DNA from: Caldilineaceae bacterium bin34
GTDB taxonomy: Bacteria > Chloroflexota > Anaerolineae > Caldilineales > Caldilineaceae
DNA: 64,000 nucleotides
Assembly (NCBI GenBank): GCA_002238555.1
Contig: MPMO01000004.1
Span: 94,653 to 158,652, forward strand
Direction of reading: 5' to 3'
The notes below the pieces were generated by a model. It searched no databases. It saw only the letters and a program-made list of their open reading frames with translations, and was not told where the DNA came from. Shown here piece by piece: positions 1 to 8,898 of the stretch. The position numbers and the translations under genes were made by a program. Position 1 is the first letter of the stretch; every line of letters starts with the position of its first letter.

Positions 1-86
1 GAACACGCGGTCCGAAGCAAGATCCCGACCGAAGTCGGGAGTATAGAATAGGTACCTACACGAGGATGTTGAGGAATGTTCCCACG

Positions 87-3059
87 ATGACCAAGTCCAA
101 CGGCCGCGACCCGTTCAGGGATCTGCTTGAACAACTGCAGCAACGCGAACAATCCGAGCAGGCCAGCGGCAACGGGGATCTCACCCCGTCGCTCGACGGT
201 GGCGGGAACGAAACCGGCAACGACGACGGAGAGGAAGTCATCAGGGAAGAAGGCCCGGGGTTCGGGAGCCGGCGCCTGATCTGGTCGGTGGTTCTGTTTC
301 TGCTCGTCATGCTGAGCACGCGGCTCCTCGGCTACTTTACCGACTGGCTGTGGTTCGACAGCCTCGATCTCACATCCGTCTACGTGACGCGCATCGTGGC
401 GTCCGGCACCACGTTCCTCGTCAGCAGCATCCTGTTTTGGCTGCTGCTGGCGGGCAACATCTGGTTGGCATCCCGCATCAACCGGCGCACCGAGGGTTCG
501 ACGCTCGACAGCACGGCCCAGCAGATGGTCGGCTTCCGAGTCACGCCCCTGCTCTATGTCGGTTCCGCCATCCTGGCCGTCATGTCCGGGTTGGCCATGA
601 TGTCCCTCTGGGAGGAAATCCTGCTCTACCTGAATCAGGTGGAGTTCGGGTTGGCGGAACCGATCTTCAACCGGGACGTCGGGTTCTTCGTTTTCTCGCT
701 TCCGATCTGGCAGGCCGTGCGCAGTCTGTTGCTTACGGCTTTCGTCTTTGCCCTGATCGGCACCATGCTGGTGAACGGCTTCAACTGGCGGCAGTGGTTC
801 GAGGATCGCCGTGTCAAGACCCACCTCAGCCTGCTTGTCGTCGCGATCCTGCTGTTGCTGACCTGGCAGTACCGGCTGCAAAGCTTCGACCTGGTCTACA
901 GCAACCGGGGTGCCGTCTTCGGTGCGGGCTTCACGGACGTCAACGCGCAACTGCCGATTTACCAGACCCTGTTTTTCGTTACGTTGGCCATCGCTGCGTT
1001 GGTTCTGGTCAACATCTTCCTCAAGTTTGCTTGGAAGGTGATCGTCTACGCACTGGGCATCTGGGTCGTAGTGGCCGTGCTGGCAGGAAACTTCGTCCCC
1101 AACCTGATCCAGCGGTTCATCGTCAATCCCAACGAGTTCATTCGCGAAGAGCCCTACATCGAGCACAACATTGCCCTCACGCGCAAGGCCTACAATCTGG
1201 ACACCCTGGAATCGGTTGCCTTCAACGCCCGTGAGACCCTGACGCTGGACGACCTGACGCGCGAAAACGACACCATCGCCAACATCCGCCTGTGGGACTA
1301 TCGCCCCATGCGGATTTCCTACAACCAGCTGCAGGTCCTGCGCCAGTACTACGAGTTCCAGGACATCGACATTGATCGGTACGTCGTCGACGGGACCCTG
1401 AAGCAGGTCCTGCTGGCGGCGCGCGAACTCGACCCGCGGCAGCTGAGCGGCGAGGCCCAGACCTGGGTCAACGAGCGGCTGGTGTTCACGCACGGGTACG
1501 GCGTGGCGGCCTCGCCGGTTGCGGAAATCACCTTCGACGGCAATCCCACCTTCATCCTCAAGGACCTGCCGCCCAAGGGATCGATTCCGGTCGAAAGGCC
1601 GCAGCTGTACTTCAGCGAAGGCAGTCACAACTACGTCATCGTCAACACCGAAACGGAGGAGTTCGACTATCCGAGCGAGGAGGGCAACGTCTTCACCCGG
1701 TTCGATGCGGACAGCGGTATTCGGATCGGCAACTTCCTCACGCGGCTGGCCTTTACCATCCGGTTCGCCGATACGAACCTGCTCCTGACCGGCGCCATCG
1801 GACCCGACAGCCGACTTCTGTGGAAACGCAACATCTATGAACGGCTGCAAGAGATTGCGCCGTTCCTGGTCTACGACGACGACCCCTACATCGTGATCGG
1901 CGACGACGGCGGCCTGTACTGGTTTGTGGATGCCTACACGACCAGCCTGCGCTTCCCGTACAGCCAACCGTCCACCCTGAACCGGCCGCTCAACTACATC
2001 CGCAATTCGGTCAAGGTGATTATCAACGCCTACGACGGTGAGGTCGACTTCTACCTGGTCGACGAGTCCGACCCGATCGCCGCCGCCTACCGGAAGGTGT
2101 TTCCGCGGTTGTTCACCGACTTCGCGGAGATGCCGGAAGGCCTGCGCTCCCATATCCGCTTCCCGCAGGATCTCTTCACGGTCCAAGCCCGGATTTTGAC
2201 CGTGTACCACATGACGGAACCGAACGAGTTCTACAACCGCGAGGATGTCTGGCAGTGGCCCCAGGAGTACTTCGACAACCAGCCGCGGGAGATGGAGCCG
2301 TACTATGTCCTAATGCAGCTGCCGGGCAGCAACCAACTGGACTTCAACCAGATCCTGCCGTTCACGCCGGCCAACCGCAAGAACATGATCGCCTGGTTTG
2401 CCGCCAAGAGCAATCCGGACGAATACGGCGAGAAGTTGCTGGTTACGTTCGGCAAGGACTCACTGGTGTACGGACCCGAGCAGATCGAGGCCCGTATCGA
2501 TCAGGACCCAATCATCAGTTCCCAATTGAGCCTTTGGAACCAGCAGGGCAGCCAAGTGATTCGGGGCAACCTGTTGGTGATTCCGCTGGGCAACAGCCTG
2601 CTGTACGTGGAGCCGCTCTATCTGCAGGCAGCGGCGGGTATCCCCGAACTGAAGCGCGTGATTGTGGCAGCCAACGACCGCGTCGTAATGGCCCCCAATC
2701 TGGGCCTGGCCCTGATCGAGGTGTTCGGTGAAGGCCTCCTGGCCGACGAGGTTCTGGCCAGCCTGGTTGGCGAAGGGGCCCTCCTGGAACCGACTCCCGT
2801 TGCCGAAACCCCGGCCGAGCCAGCGGAGCCCGCGGCCCAACCTCGACCGGAGGTTACGGTTCCCCCGCTTGCTGAACTGGAGGGGGCATCGCTGGCCCAG
2901 TTGATCGTAGCCGCCAACAACGCCTATGCGGCCGCCATCCAAGCACAGCAGGCCGGCGACTGGACGGGCTACGGGGAAGCCCTGGCCAGACTCGAAGCCG
3001 TCCTGACCCAGTTGGCGGCGGAGGCCGGCCAAGTCCCTGAGGAAAACGCCGATGCCTGA
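87..3059 (+). CDS. UPF0182 family membrane protein
   Basis: A large integral membrane protein of unknown function. About seven hydrophobic helices fill residues 70-345, starting near LIWSVVLFLLVMLS. A long soluble domain follows, rich in Tyr, Phe and Asp, and the tail (about 900-990) is Pro/Ala/Glu-rich. This order (seven helices, then a large presumably extracytoplasmic domain) and the length near 990 residues match UPF0182, a family known from Actinobacteria, Cyanobacteria and Chloroflexota. I chose the ATG at 87 because GAGG at 71-74 precedes it; an in-frame ATG at 66 has GAGG directly abutting it, too close to serve. It stands alone on the plus strand. The family call is firm; the role is unknown. 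Confidence 0.9.
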   Translation: MTKSNGRDPFRDLLEQLQQREQSEQASGNGDLTPSLDGGGNETGNDDGEEVIREEGPGFGSRRLIWSVVLFLLVMLSTRLLGYFTDWLWFDSLDLTSVYVTRIVASGTTFLVSSILFWLLLAGNIWLASRINRRTEGSTLDSTAQQMVGFRVTPLLYVGSAILAVMSGLAMMSLWEEILLYLNQVEFGLAEPIFNRDVGFFVFSLPIWQAVRSLLLTAFVFALIGTMLVNGFNWRQWFEDRRVKTHLSLLVVAILLLLTWQYRLQSFDLVYSNRGAVFGAGFTDVNAQLPIYQTLFFVTLAIAALVLVNIFLKFAWKVIVYALGIWVVVAVLAGNFVPNLIQRFIVNPNEFIREEPYIEHNIALTRKAYNLDTLESVAFNARETLTLDDLTRENDTIANIRLWDYRPMRISYNQLQVLRQYYEFQDIDIDRYVVDGTLKQVLLAARELDPRQLSGEAQTWVNERLVFTHGYGVAASPVAEITFDGNPTFILKDLPPKGSIPVERPQLYFSEGSHNYVIVNTETEEFDYPSEEGNVFTRFDADSGIRIGNFLTRLAFTIRFADTNLLLTGAIGPDSRLLWKRNIYERLQEIAPFLVYDDDPYIVIGDDGGLYWFVDAYTTSLRFPYSQPSTLNRPLNYIRNSVKVIINAYDGEVDFYLVDESDPIAAAYRKVFPRLFTDFAEMPEGLRSHIRFPQDLFTVQARILTVYHMTEPNEFYNREDVWQWPQEYFDNQPREMEPYYVLMQLPGSNQLDFNQILPFTPANRKNMIAWFAAKSNPDEYGEKLLVTFGKDSLVYGPEQIEARIDQDPIISSQLSLWNQQGSQVIRGNLLVIPLGNSLLYVEPLYLQAAAGIPELKRVIVAANDRVVMAPNLGLALIEVFGEGLLADEVLASLVGEGALLEPTPVAETPAEPAEPAAQPRPEVTVPPLAELEGASLAQLIVAANNAYAAAIQAQQAGDWTGYGEALARLEAVLTQLAAEAGQVPEENADA

Positions 3060-3203
3060 CAACGGCGTCGGCGTCCGTAACTTCGCGGTGTTGGATGCAC
3101 CGGTCCGCGGACAAGAAGTTGCGTACACATCCCGAGGCCCTGCACTTGGAAACCTGATTGTCAGCTCAAATTGGCCCCTCCCTCGCTGACCAGTGCTTGG
3201 GAT

Positions 3204-3803
3204 TCATGACTTTCGAGGTTTCCTGAATCCGAAACCCAGACAGCCGCGTTTATGCCCGGACCGGCTTGTAACCTGTTTCCCTTCGTCACCTGAATTGGCC
3301 ACCGCCTGCATGACAGCTAATGTCGTCCGGCAGTCGGCCAATGCGTCATGGCGTTTGCCAACCCGTACCCCCTCCAATTGCGCGGCATCCTTCAGTCCGT
3401 ATCGGTGGCCCCGCCGCAACTGCTTGTACATTCGCATGCAGCACTGCCACTTGCAGCATGGACTGGGCAAGTCGTTGCGGTTGCAAGTTTGGGCAATCAA
3501 CCGCTTGTCGAACGGGGCGTTCCACGCTAGAACTACGGTAGCCCGGTGAAGTCGCCTCTTTAGCTTGGGATACACCTTCACCCACTGCCTGGCACCGTGC
3601 CTCCTTAACTTCCAACGAGTCCAACCGTGGATTTTGGTCGCACGCTTGGGAATTTTGTCCGTCACACGCACCAAATCATTCATCAGGACTTTGCCGCGGG
3701 TGTTAATCACAGCAACTTGAATCACTTGATCGGTGGCACCGAAACCAGTGGTTTCCGTGTCAACGATCACTACGTCCCGTCTGCCCAGCAAAACCTCAAA
3801 CAT
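3204..3803 (-). CDS. DEDDh-type 3'-5' exonuclease (DnaQ-like)
   Basis: A 199-residue exonuclease of the DnaQ/RNase T superfamily, expected to remove 3' nucleotides with two metal ions. The Exo I motif DTETTG has D15 and E17, Exo II is in WNAPFDKRLI (D99), and Exo III is HDALADC (H150, D155), so all four acidic residues and the histidine are present. The start is supported by GAGG about 8 bases upstream. The middle is very basic (for example WKLRRHGARQWVKV) and the protein has several cysteines, unlike its neighbours. No polymerase or helicase domain is attached, so it is a stand-alone proofreading-like or repair nuclease. It lies just downstream of a tRNA cluster, which raises the possibility of transfer. 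Partner and substrate are unknown. Confidence 0.8.
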   Translation of the reverse strand: MFEVLLGRRDVVIVDTETTGFGATDQVIQVAVINTRGKVLMNDLVRVTDKIPKRATKIHGWTRWKLRRHGARQWVKVYPKLKRRLHRATVVLAWNAPFDKRLIAQTCNRNDLPSPCCKWQCCMRMYKQLRRGHRYGLKDAAQLEGVRVGKRHDALADCRTTLAVMQAVANSGDEGKQVTSRSGHKRGCLGFGFRKPRKS

Positions 3804-4192
3804 CTTCCCATCCTCTTCCAGCGATGCCAGACAGGTTCCCAGAGACGGTGAGCTGGTCGCCCTTGATCGCGTTGCGATGCCATGCCCTGCTCAATGCCAT
3901 TGGTAGTCCCGCGTTTGAACCGGCAACACCGGTCGACGACCGCAACTCATCACCCCATGGAACAGGTTGCTGCACCGCGGCATGCGAATCATTTCATGGT
4001 ATCTCAGGCACCGCGGCACCGCTACCATCGGGGTTCAGAACCCTTGCGCTTCACGGTTCCCTGTGTCCAGTGCGGACACAGCACGAATTTCGTTGCCCCG
4101 GCAGCGAACTCCTGTCGATCCGCTGCAGCAAAGCCATCCCCGACAATTCGGGGGCATGGACAATCCACCCACAAGCGGCTCGACTATGCCCC
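3804..4192. other. non-coding stretch between exonuclease and tRNA operon
   Basis: About 390 bases without a convincing gene. Short open frames exist on both strands but lack recognisable motifs or ribosome binding sites. The part near 3804 must hold the exonuclease promoter on the minus strand, but no clear -35/-10 pair was found. No second copy of the tRNA-Arg 3' end was seen, so there is no evidence of an attachment site. Confidence 0.5.
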
Positions 4193-4226
4193 AAAAGGAG
4201 GAGCCGGGCTTGCACCCGGCTCCTCC
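4193..4226 (-). terminator. intrinsic terminator of the tRNA operon
   Basis: On the minus strand a perfect 12-bp stem (GGAGGAGCCGGG with CCCGGCTCCTCC, 6-base loop) is followed at once by TTTT. It begins 10 bases after the 3' end of tRNA-Arg, the last gene of the tRNA operon. Confidence 0.85.
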
Positions 4227-4235
4227 GACCACCAA

Positions 4236-4309
4236 CGACCCCGAAAGGATTCGAACCTTTGACCTTCTAGACCGCAACCAGATGCTCTAATCCACTGAGC
4301 TACGGGGCC
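4236..4309 (-). tRNA. tRNA-Arg (anticodon GCG)
   Basis: A complete cloverleaf. The acceptor stem is GGCCCCG with CGGGGTC (one G-U pair), discriminator G; the D stem is GCTC/GAGC; the anticodon stem TCTGG/CTAGA encloses the loop TTGCGGT; and the T arm carries TTCGAAT. The anticodon is GCG, reading CGC and CGU. The body (GCATCTG...) looks like the usual bacterial tRNA-Arg(ACG), so G34 replaces the A34 that is normally changed to inosine. CCA is not encoded. Third gene of the operon. Confidence 0.92.
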
Positions 4310-4350
4310 GTGTCTTGTTTGGTACACACTGGGAACTGTCGTCCCAGGTC

Positions 4351-4442
<92 letters not shown>

Positions 4443-4466
4443 ATGTCCATTCCGTTGGCTGCCAGG

Positions 4467-4553
4467 CGGGAGGAGAGGGATTCGAACCCCCGGCAGCCTC
4501 TCGGCTACAGTTGTTTTCAAGACAACCGCCTTAGTCCACTCGGCCATCCTCCC
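4467..4553 (-). tRNA. tRNA-Ser (anticodon TGA)
   Basis: A class II tRNA with acceptor stem GGGAGGA/TCCTCCC and anticodon stem GTTGT/ACAAC around CTTGAAA, giving anticodon TGA for UCN codons. The variable arm is long, as serine tRNAs require. CCA is not encoded (the next bases are CCT). First gene of the operon, about 60 bases from a strong promoter. Confidence 0.95.
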
Positions 4554-4611
4554 GGGCCGTCGAAGGGGTGCTCGGTCCATGTCTTGGCCCGGTGACCGCC
4601 AACGAGCGCCC

Positions 4612-4639
4612 ATTATAGGCACTGCCCGGTGCAAGTCAA
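4612..4639 (-). promoter_or_regulatory. sigma-70 promoter of the tRNA operon
   Basis: On the minus strand TTGACT (five of six consensus bases) is followed after 16 bases by a perfect TATAAT. Transcription would start near 4605, about 50 bases before tRNA-Ser(TGA), and run through the three tRNAs to the terminator. It also separates the tRNA unit from serS upstream. Confidence 0.85.
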
Positions 4640-4689
4640 CAATGTGTGCCCGGTTGGCTTGACCTGATTCGATGAAGGTCCGCCGCACC

Positions 4690-5976
4690 CTATGCAGGCG
4701 TGATTTCGGACACGCCACCCAAGTACGGTCGAATCACCTCGGGCAGCTGTACGGAACCGTCCGCCCGCTGGAAATTCTCCAGAATGCCGATGATGATCCG
4801 CGGCAGCGCCAAACCGGATCCGTTCAAGGTATGCACGAACCGGGGCCGCGAGTCGGCATCCGGCCGATATCGGATGCGAGCCCGGCGCGCCTGGAAATCC
4901 CGAAACCAGGAAACCGAACTGACCTCAAGCCATTCGGCACAGCCGGCTCCCCAAATCTCCAGGTCGTACTTCTTGGCCGCCACAAAGGACAGGTCGCCGG
5001 TGGGAATGGCAATGCGGCGGTAGGCCAGACCGAGGCGCTCCAACATGGATTCAGCCACAAGGGTCAATTCCTCCAATGCCTGTGCCCCGTCCTCCGGTGC
5101 AACAAACTTGACCATCTCCACTTTCTGGAACTGGTGGACCCGCTGGATGCCGCGCGCATGCTTGCCGGCATGTACCTTCTCGCGCCGGAAGCAGGGCGTG
5201 TTTGCCACATGGCTGATCGGCAAGTCGGCCGCGCCAAGGATTTCCTCCCGGTACATGTTGGTCACCGGCACCTCGCCGGTTGGGATCAGCCAGTAGTCCT
5301 CCTGATGGTCGCGGAACAGTTCATCCCCGAACTTGGGCAGGTTGCCGGTGCCGACCATGCAGTCGGTCCGGACCATAAAGGGCGGATAGACCTCTTCGAA
5401 TCCGAACTCGGACACGAGGACATCGAGACTCCAGGTGATCAGCGCGCGCTGCAACTGCGCGCCCACTCCCCGCAGTATGTACTGTCGGCTGCCGGCCAGC
5501 TTGACTCCCCGTTCCAGATCGATGATCCCCAACCCCGACCCCAGTTCCCAATGCGGCTTGGGTTCAAAGTCGAACTCGGTCAGTTCGCCGTGGGACTTCA
5601 GGACCGCATAGTCCCCTGCGTCCAGGGAAACGGGCACATCCGGTTCCGGCAGGTTCGGGATCTGGAGCATGGCGTTCTCCAAACTCTCTTCAACCACCGC
5701 CAACTCACCTTCCAACTCGGAGATGTGGCTGTTGATCACGGTCATCTGCTGGCGAAGGCTCTGGGCCTCATCCTGCCGTTGCGCCTTGAACAGGGCGCCA
5801 ATTCGTTTGGAACCCTCGTTTCGCTCGCGGCGGTACTCCTCAACCTGTGTCAATATCGACCGGCGGCGCGTGTCGAGTTCCAAGGCTTCCTCCCAAGGGG
5901 CATTCTCCGCCCCGAGCAAGGCCATGCCCGCCGCCAGAGCCTCGCGGTTGTCCCGCATCCACGCAATATCAAGCAC
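4690..5976 (-). CDS. serS: seryl-tRNA synthetase
   Basis: Charges tRNA-Ser with serine. At 428 residues it has the normal length. The first ~110 residues form the N-terminal coiled-coil arm that grips the long variable arm of tRNA-Ser. The class II core follows, with motif 2 around CFRREKVHAGKHARG, a tRNA-facing HQFQKVEMVKF segment, and motif 3 ending ALPRIIIGILENFQ. Motif 2 usually reads FRSEAGSAG, so FRREKVHAG is a mild deviation; motif 3 carries LPR where LGR or LAR is usual. The two serine tRNAs recognised by the enzyme lie directly downstream. A TATAAT at 6021-6026 is a likely promoter element. Confidence 0.95.
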   Translation of the reverse strand: MLDIAWMRDNREALAAGMALLGAENAPWEEALELDTRRRSILTQVEEYRRERNEGSKRIGALFKAQRQDEAQSLRQQMTVINSHISELEGELAVVEESLENAMLQIPNLPEPDVPVSLDAGDYAVLKSHGELTEFDFEPKPHWELGSGLGIIDLERGVKLAGSRQYILRGVGAQLQRALITWSLDVLVSEFGFEEVYPPFMVRTDCMVGTGNLPKFGDELFRDHQEDYWLIPTGEVPVTNMYREEILGAADLPISHVANTPCFRREKVHAGKHARGIQRVHQFQKVEMVKFVAPEDGAQALEELTLVAESMLERLGLAYRRIAIPTGDLSFVAAKKYDLEIWGAGCAEWLEVSSVSWFRDFQARRARIRYRPDADSRPRFVHTLNGSGLALPRIIIGILENFQRADGSVQLPEVIRPYLGGVSEITPA

Positions 5977-6002
5977 GAAAATACCCCCGCCAACACCCGG
6001 AG

Positions 6003-6032
6003 CCGCCGTCAGAACGGCGGATTATATCCGCC
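6003..6032 (-). promoter_or_regulatory. serS promoter element with overlapping dyads
   Basis: Read on the minus strand, GGCGGA-TATAA-TCCGCC is a 6-bp dyad that encloses a perfect -10 box TATAAT (6021-6026). It overlaps a second perfect dyad, CCGCCGT-TCTG-ACGGCGG (6003-6020). The -10 lies about 45 bases before the serS start; no good -35 is present. The two dyads share bases and could be an operator or alternative RNA hairpins. There is no T-tract, so it is not a typical terminator for the upstream PhyH gene. Confidence 0.45.
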
Positions 6033-6097
6033 TGACGGTTCCGGAACGCTCTTGCAAGGCGCGCGGTTGGTTCGCGCAACCGATTGAATCCAGGTGT

Positions 6098-6985
6098 TCA
6101 GGCAGCTTCTTCGGCCAAGGTTTCGCGCAACCCCTCGTCGCGCGCAACGGTCCGGACCGGCATCCGTTGCCAGTAGTACTGCAAATCCGGATCCTGCCAG
6201 CCTTCGTAGATTTCATCCCAGGTCAGTCGTCCGAAATGAGGATCCAAGCCATCCGGCACGATGGGTTTGGACAGGGCCGAATACCGGTAGTCCACCGAAA
6301 TCCGAATCCGATCGCCGCTGACATTGGGCAGAGCCTTGTGCACGGTGTGGGAGTGGAAAAGCAGCAGATCCCCAGCCTTGTAGTCGATGGTCTGCCAGCC
6401 ATACTCGAGCTTGTCGGTGTCGATGCCCATACCGCCGGCGCCTTGGGCGTCGCGCACCCTGTACAACCCCTGCTTGTGGGAACCTCGCAGCACCGTCAAC
6501 CCACCCAGCAGGGCCGGGCAGTCCATCAACGGAAACCAACCCGTGTAGGTCTCGGCCACGCCCTGAATCAGGGGAAAGTCCTGATGGGGCGGAGTCGCGA
6601 AGTACTCCGCCTTGGGGAAACTAAGACGGCCGATGTTGCGTGGGTGCACTAGCACTGGCTCGCCCAACATGCGGGCCAAGGGGTCGACGATGGTGAAGTG
6701 GTGGGCCAGGGCATGAAACGCCTCCAGCTTCTGCAACGGGTCATAGACGGCCCAAAACCGATCCTCCCCTTCGGTGATCGGTGGATCCACCAGGATGTTG
6801 CCCTGTTCGTCCACCCATTCCTGTGCAATACACAGGGCCCAGATTTGATCGTACAAATCCTGGATCGCGTCTGCCGGAACCCGGTTGCGGAAGAATAGGA
6901 ACCCGTCCTGCTCCATGCGCTCCCGCAATGCGGGACCGTCATGTGCCAACGGCTCTGAATCAAAGAATTCCGTGGTTGTATCCAT
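6098..6985 (-). CDS. phytanoyl-CoA dioxygenase (PhyH) family protein
   Basis: A 295-residue Fe(II)/2-oxoglutarate dioxygenase of the PhyH family. The iron triad is visible: H134 and D136 in PHQDF and H216 in HTVHKA. R232 or R234 after it (GDRIRISVDYRY) is placed to bind 2-oxoglutarate. The cupin core fills most of the protein. GGAG lies 9 bases before the ATG. It is the last gene of the rhamnose operon, 57 bases after the AraA/FucI-like isomerase, so it may hydroxylate or demethylate a modified sugar or small molecule, but the substrate cannot be read from the sequence. Confidence 0.85.
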   Translation of the reverse strand: MDTTTEFFDSEPLAHDGPALRERMEQDGFLFFRNRVPADAIQDLYDQIWALCIAQEWVDEQGNILVDPPITEGEDRFWAVYDPLQKLEAFHALAHHFTIVDPLARMLGEPVLVHPRNIGRLSFPKAEYFATPPHQDFPLIQGVAETYTGWFPLMDCPALLGGLTVLRGSHKQGLYRVRDAQGAGGMGIDTDKLEYGWQTIDYKAGDLLLFHSHTVHKALPNVSGDRIRISVDYRYSALSKPIVPDGLDPHFGRLTWDEIYEGWQDPDLQYYWQRMPVRTVARDEGLRETLAEEAA

Positions 6986-7042
6986 GTTTACATTCTCCGC
7001 ATTGGTTCATCGAAATTTGATTCCGTCACCGGGTTGCCGATC

Positions 7043-8503
7043 TCACACGATTGCCAGCTCGATGTCCAACAGGCGAGCCAGCTTCTGCAGGCGACTGGTC
7101 TGATCCCCCACCCCGAGCGCCACATGATGGGTGGGGCCTTCAGCGGCCCATCGGGCCATGAATTCGGGAACATCGAGCGCGAAGCGGATGCGTGAATTGG
7201 TGTTGCCCACCTGCAGCGTGGGTCCCGGTTCCGACATGCCGTGGGCGGCAATCATCTTGAAACGGCCGTCCACCGTCTGGCTGACACACAGGATCGTAAC
7301 CGGCCCCAGCTTGACGTTGAACTGGACCGAGAGCCCGTAGCCGCGCTTGCCGTGGAACAGGCCCAAGCCGCGCAGCGACGGCCTGCCTTCGCTGATTGCA
7401 ACATGGCCGGGACCATCGTGTCCCATCAGCAAAATGCGGTCGTTGAGGTCCATGCCATAGAACTCGGTGAACGATCCCCCGGCCCCCAACCTGTCCATGA
7501 TCAACATGGCGATGCAGGTCTTCAAATCGCCTTCTCCGGCCGCCGGGATACCGCGACCGGTGAGCAACGAGTTGCCAACGATAAGGCTGGCACCCAACTC
7601 CTCGAAGTTGTTTCCGTCCAGGCCCCGGTAGTAATAGGCCAACCCGTCGAGCTCGAAGTCCTCGACCAGCATGTCCAAACCACAGGCCACGCGCGCCGAC
7701 CAGTTCAGCCCTTCGTCGGTGACCGCCATCGAGATACGGTCGCGGCCGGGGGGCACGAACTCAAACACATCGCGGATTTCGGTCTCCTTGGTCGCCACCT
7801 GGGAATCGGCGACCGACTCGACCCTCTTTTCGAGATCCTCCATCTCGAGCACTTCGATGTGCAGGCCCAGATGAGCATGGGCCATGGTCAGATCGGAGTA
7901 CATGTCCAGCATGCCGGGGTAGGTGTGGCCCAAAAACCCGATCCGACCCCGCGAGAGGCCGTTCTTGACCGCGGCGGCCTTGATCCACTCCTCGATCTCG
8001 AGAAAGGCGTCCGTGTGATATCGATCCACGTCCCCGCCGACTGGCTCCAGCAGACCGGTCACCACATTGAACTGGATACCGCTGCGCGCAAACGCATTTG
8101 AAATCTCGGGAACGCTGACGACCGATCCGTTGGCCAACCACTCCCCGGTGTCCGTCCGCTCCATGTCCATGGCAGGAACCGGCTGCAGGTTGAGGATGAG
8201 CACGGGGGCCCGGTGCCGCTGGACCGCAGGCAAAACCTGGGATGACGTGGCATAGGTCCCCACGTAGCAGAGAATCAGGTCCACGCCTGCAGTGGCGAAT
8301 TGATCCCCTGCCGCCTGCGCGCCGGGGGCATCGTCGACGAGGCCGGCGGACACTACCTCCACGCCCATCGCCGCGACCCGGTCTTCGACCGACTTCTGGT
8401 ACCCCTCCAAACGGGGTTTCATTCCAGGGAACTGCGGCCAGTAGGCCGCCAGGCCTATGCCGAACACTCCGACCCGGGCCGGGTGCTTCGTCGGTTCAGA
8501 CAT
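7043..8503 (-). CDS. L-fucose/L-arabinose isomerase family protein
   Basis: A sugar isomerase-fold protein of about 486 residues that would interconvert an aldose and a ketose using Mn2+. The four metal ligands known in arabinose isomerase have plausible counterparts in the same order and spacing: Glu in AAGEGD (about 320), Glu in FTEFY (about 345), His in MGHDG (about 360) and His in THHVALG (about 460). The ATG at 8503 is preceded by GGAG at 9 bases. It lies in the rhamnose operon, which already has its own isomerase RhaI, so it probably acts on a second sugar, for example L-fucose or L-arabinose. Exact specificity is not decidable. Confidence 0.8.
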   Translation of the reverse strand: MSEPTKHPARVGVFGIGLAAYWPQFPGMKPRLEGYQKSVEDRVAAMGVEVVSAGLVDDAPGAQAAGDQFATAGVDLILCYVGTYATSSQVLPAVQRHRAPVLILNLQPVPAMDMERTDTGEWLANGSVVSVPEISNAFARSGIQFNVVTGLLEPVGGDVDRYHTDAFLEIEEWIKAAAVKNGLSRGRIGFLGHTYPGMLDMYSDLTMAHAHLGLHIEVLEMEDLEKRVESVADSQVATKETEIRDVFEFVPPGRDRISMAVTDEGLNWSARVACGLDMLVEDFELDGLAYYYRGLDGNNFEELGASLIVGNSLLTGRGIPAAGEGDLKTCIAMLIMDRLGAGGSFTEFYGMDLNDRILLMGHDGPGHVAISEGRPSLRGLGLFHGKRGYGLSVQFNVKLGPVTILCVSQTVDGRFKMIAAHGMSEPGPTLQVGNTNSRIRFALDVPEFMARWAAEGPTHHVALGVGDQTSRLQKLARLLDIELAIV

Positions 8504-8531
8504 CAATCCATCTCCCTGCCGTTCCCTAATG

Positions 8532-8852
8532 TCAATCCAAGTGGAAGACTTCCTCCAGCTCGACCATCATCTTGTCGGCGTGTTCACCCGCACCCTCGAA
8601 GAACGGTGCCATCAAGTCCTGCCACTTGGTGTTGATCCCTTCCTTGTCCATACCCGCCAGGGCAGTGTCAAGATCATGCGGTGTCTCAAAGTAGCCGAAC
8701 ATGAGGCCGTCTTCACGCATGAACAGGGAGTAGTTGTGCCAACCGGCGCGACTCAGGGCCTCCAGCATCTCGGGCCACACATTCTCGTGGTGGCGCTTGT
8801 ACTCCGGAATCATGTCCTCCTTAACCTTGAGCAGGAATCCAACACGGTTCAT
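8532..8852 (-). CDS. rhaM: L-rhamnose mutarotase
   Basis: A small (106-residue) ferredoxin-like barrel protein that interconverts the alpha and beta anomers of L-rhamnose before isomerisation. The family pattern is clear: GFLLKVKEDMIPEYKRHHENVWPEM at the N-terminus (the His-His and Trp-Pro-Glu-Met cluster), the YSLFMREDGLMFGYFE strands, and a TKWQDLMAPFFE end. An upstream in-frame ATG exists at 8873, but the ATG at 8852 has AGGA 8 bases before it and fits the family start. It sits between the fused aldolase/dehydrogenase and the AraA/FucI-like isomerase. Confidence 0.92.
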   Translation of the reverse strand: MNRVGFLLKVKEDMIPEYKRHHENVWPEMLEALSRAGWHNYSLFMREDGLMFGYFETPHDLDTALAGMDKEGINTKWQDLMAPFFEGAGEHADKMMVELEEVFHLD

Positions 8853-8898
8853 GGGCTTGTTCCTGGATTGCATGGGACTCGGATCATCCGATCCGAGA

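Noticed and set aside
3804..4235. A tRNA-adjacent attachment site or integrated element
   Set aside because: No copy of the tRNA-Arg 3' end and no integrase were found.
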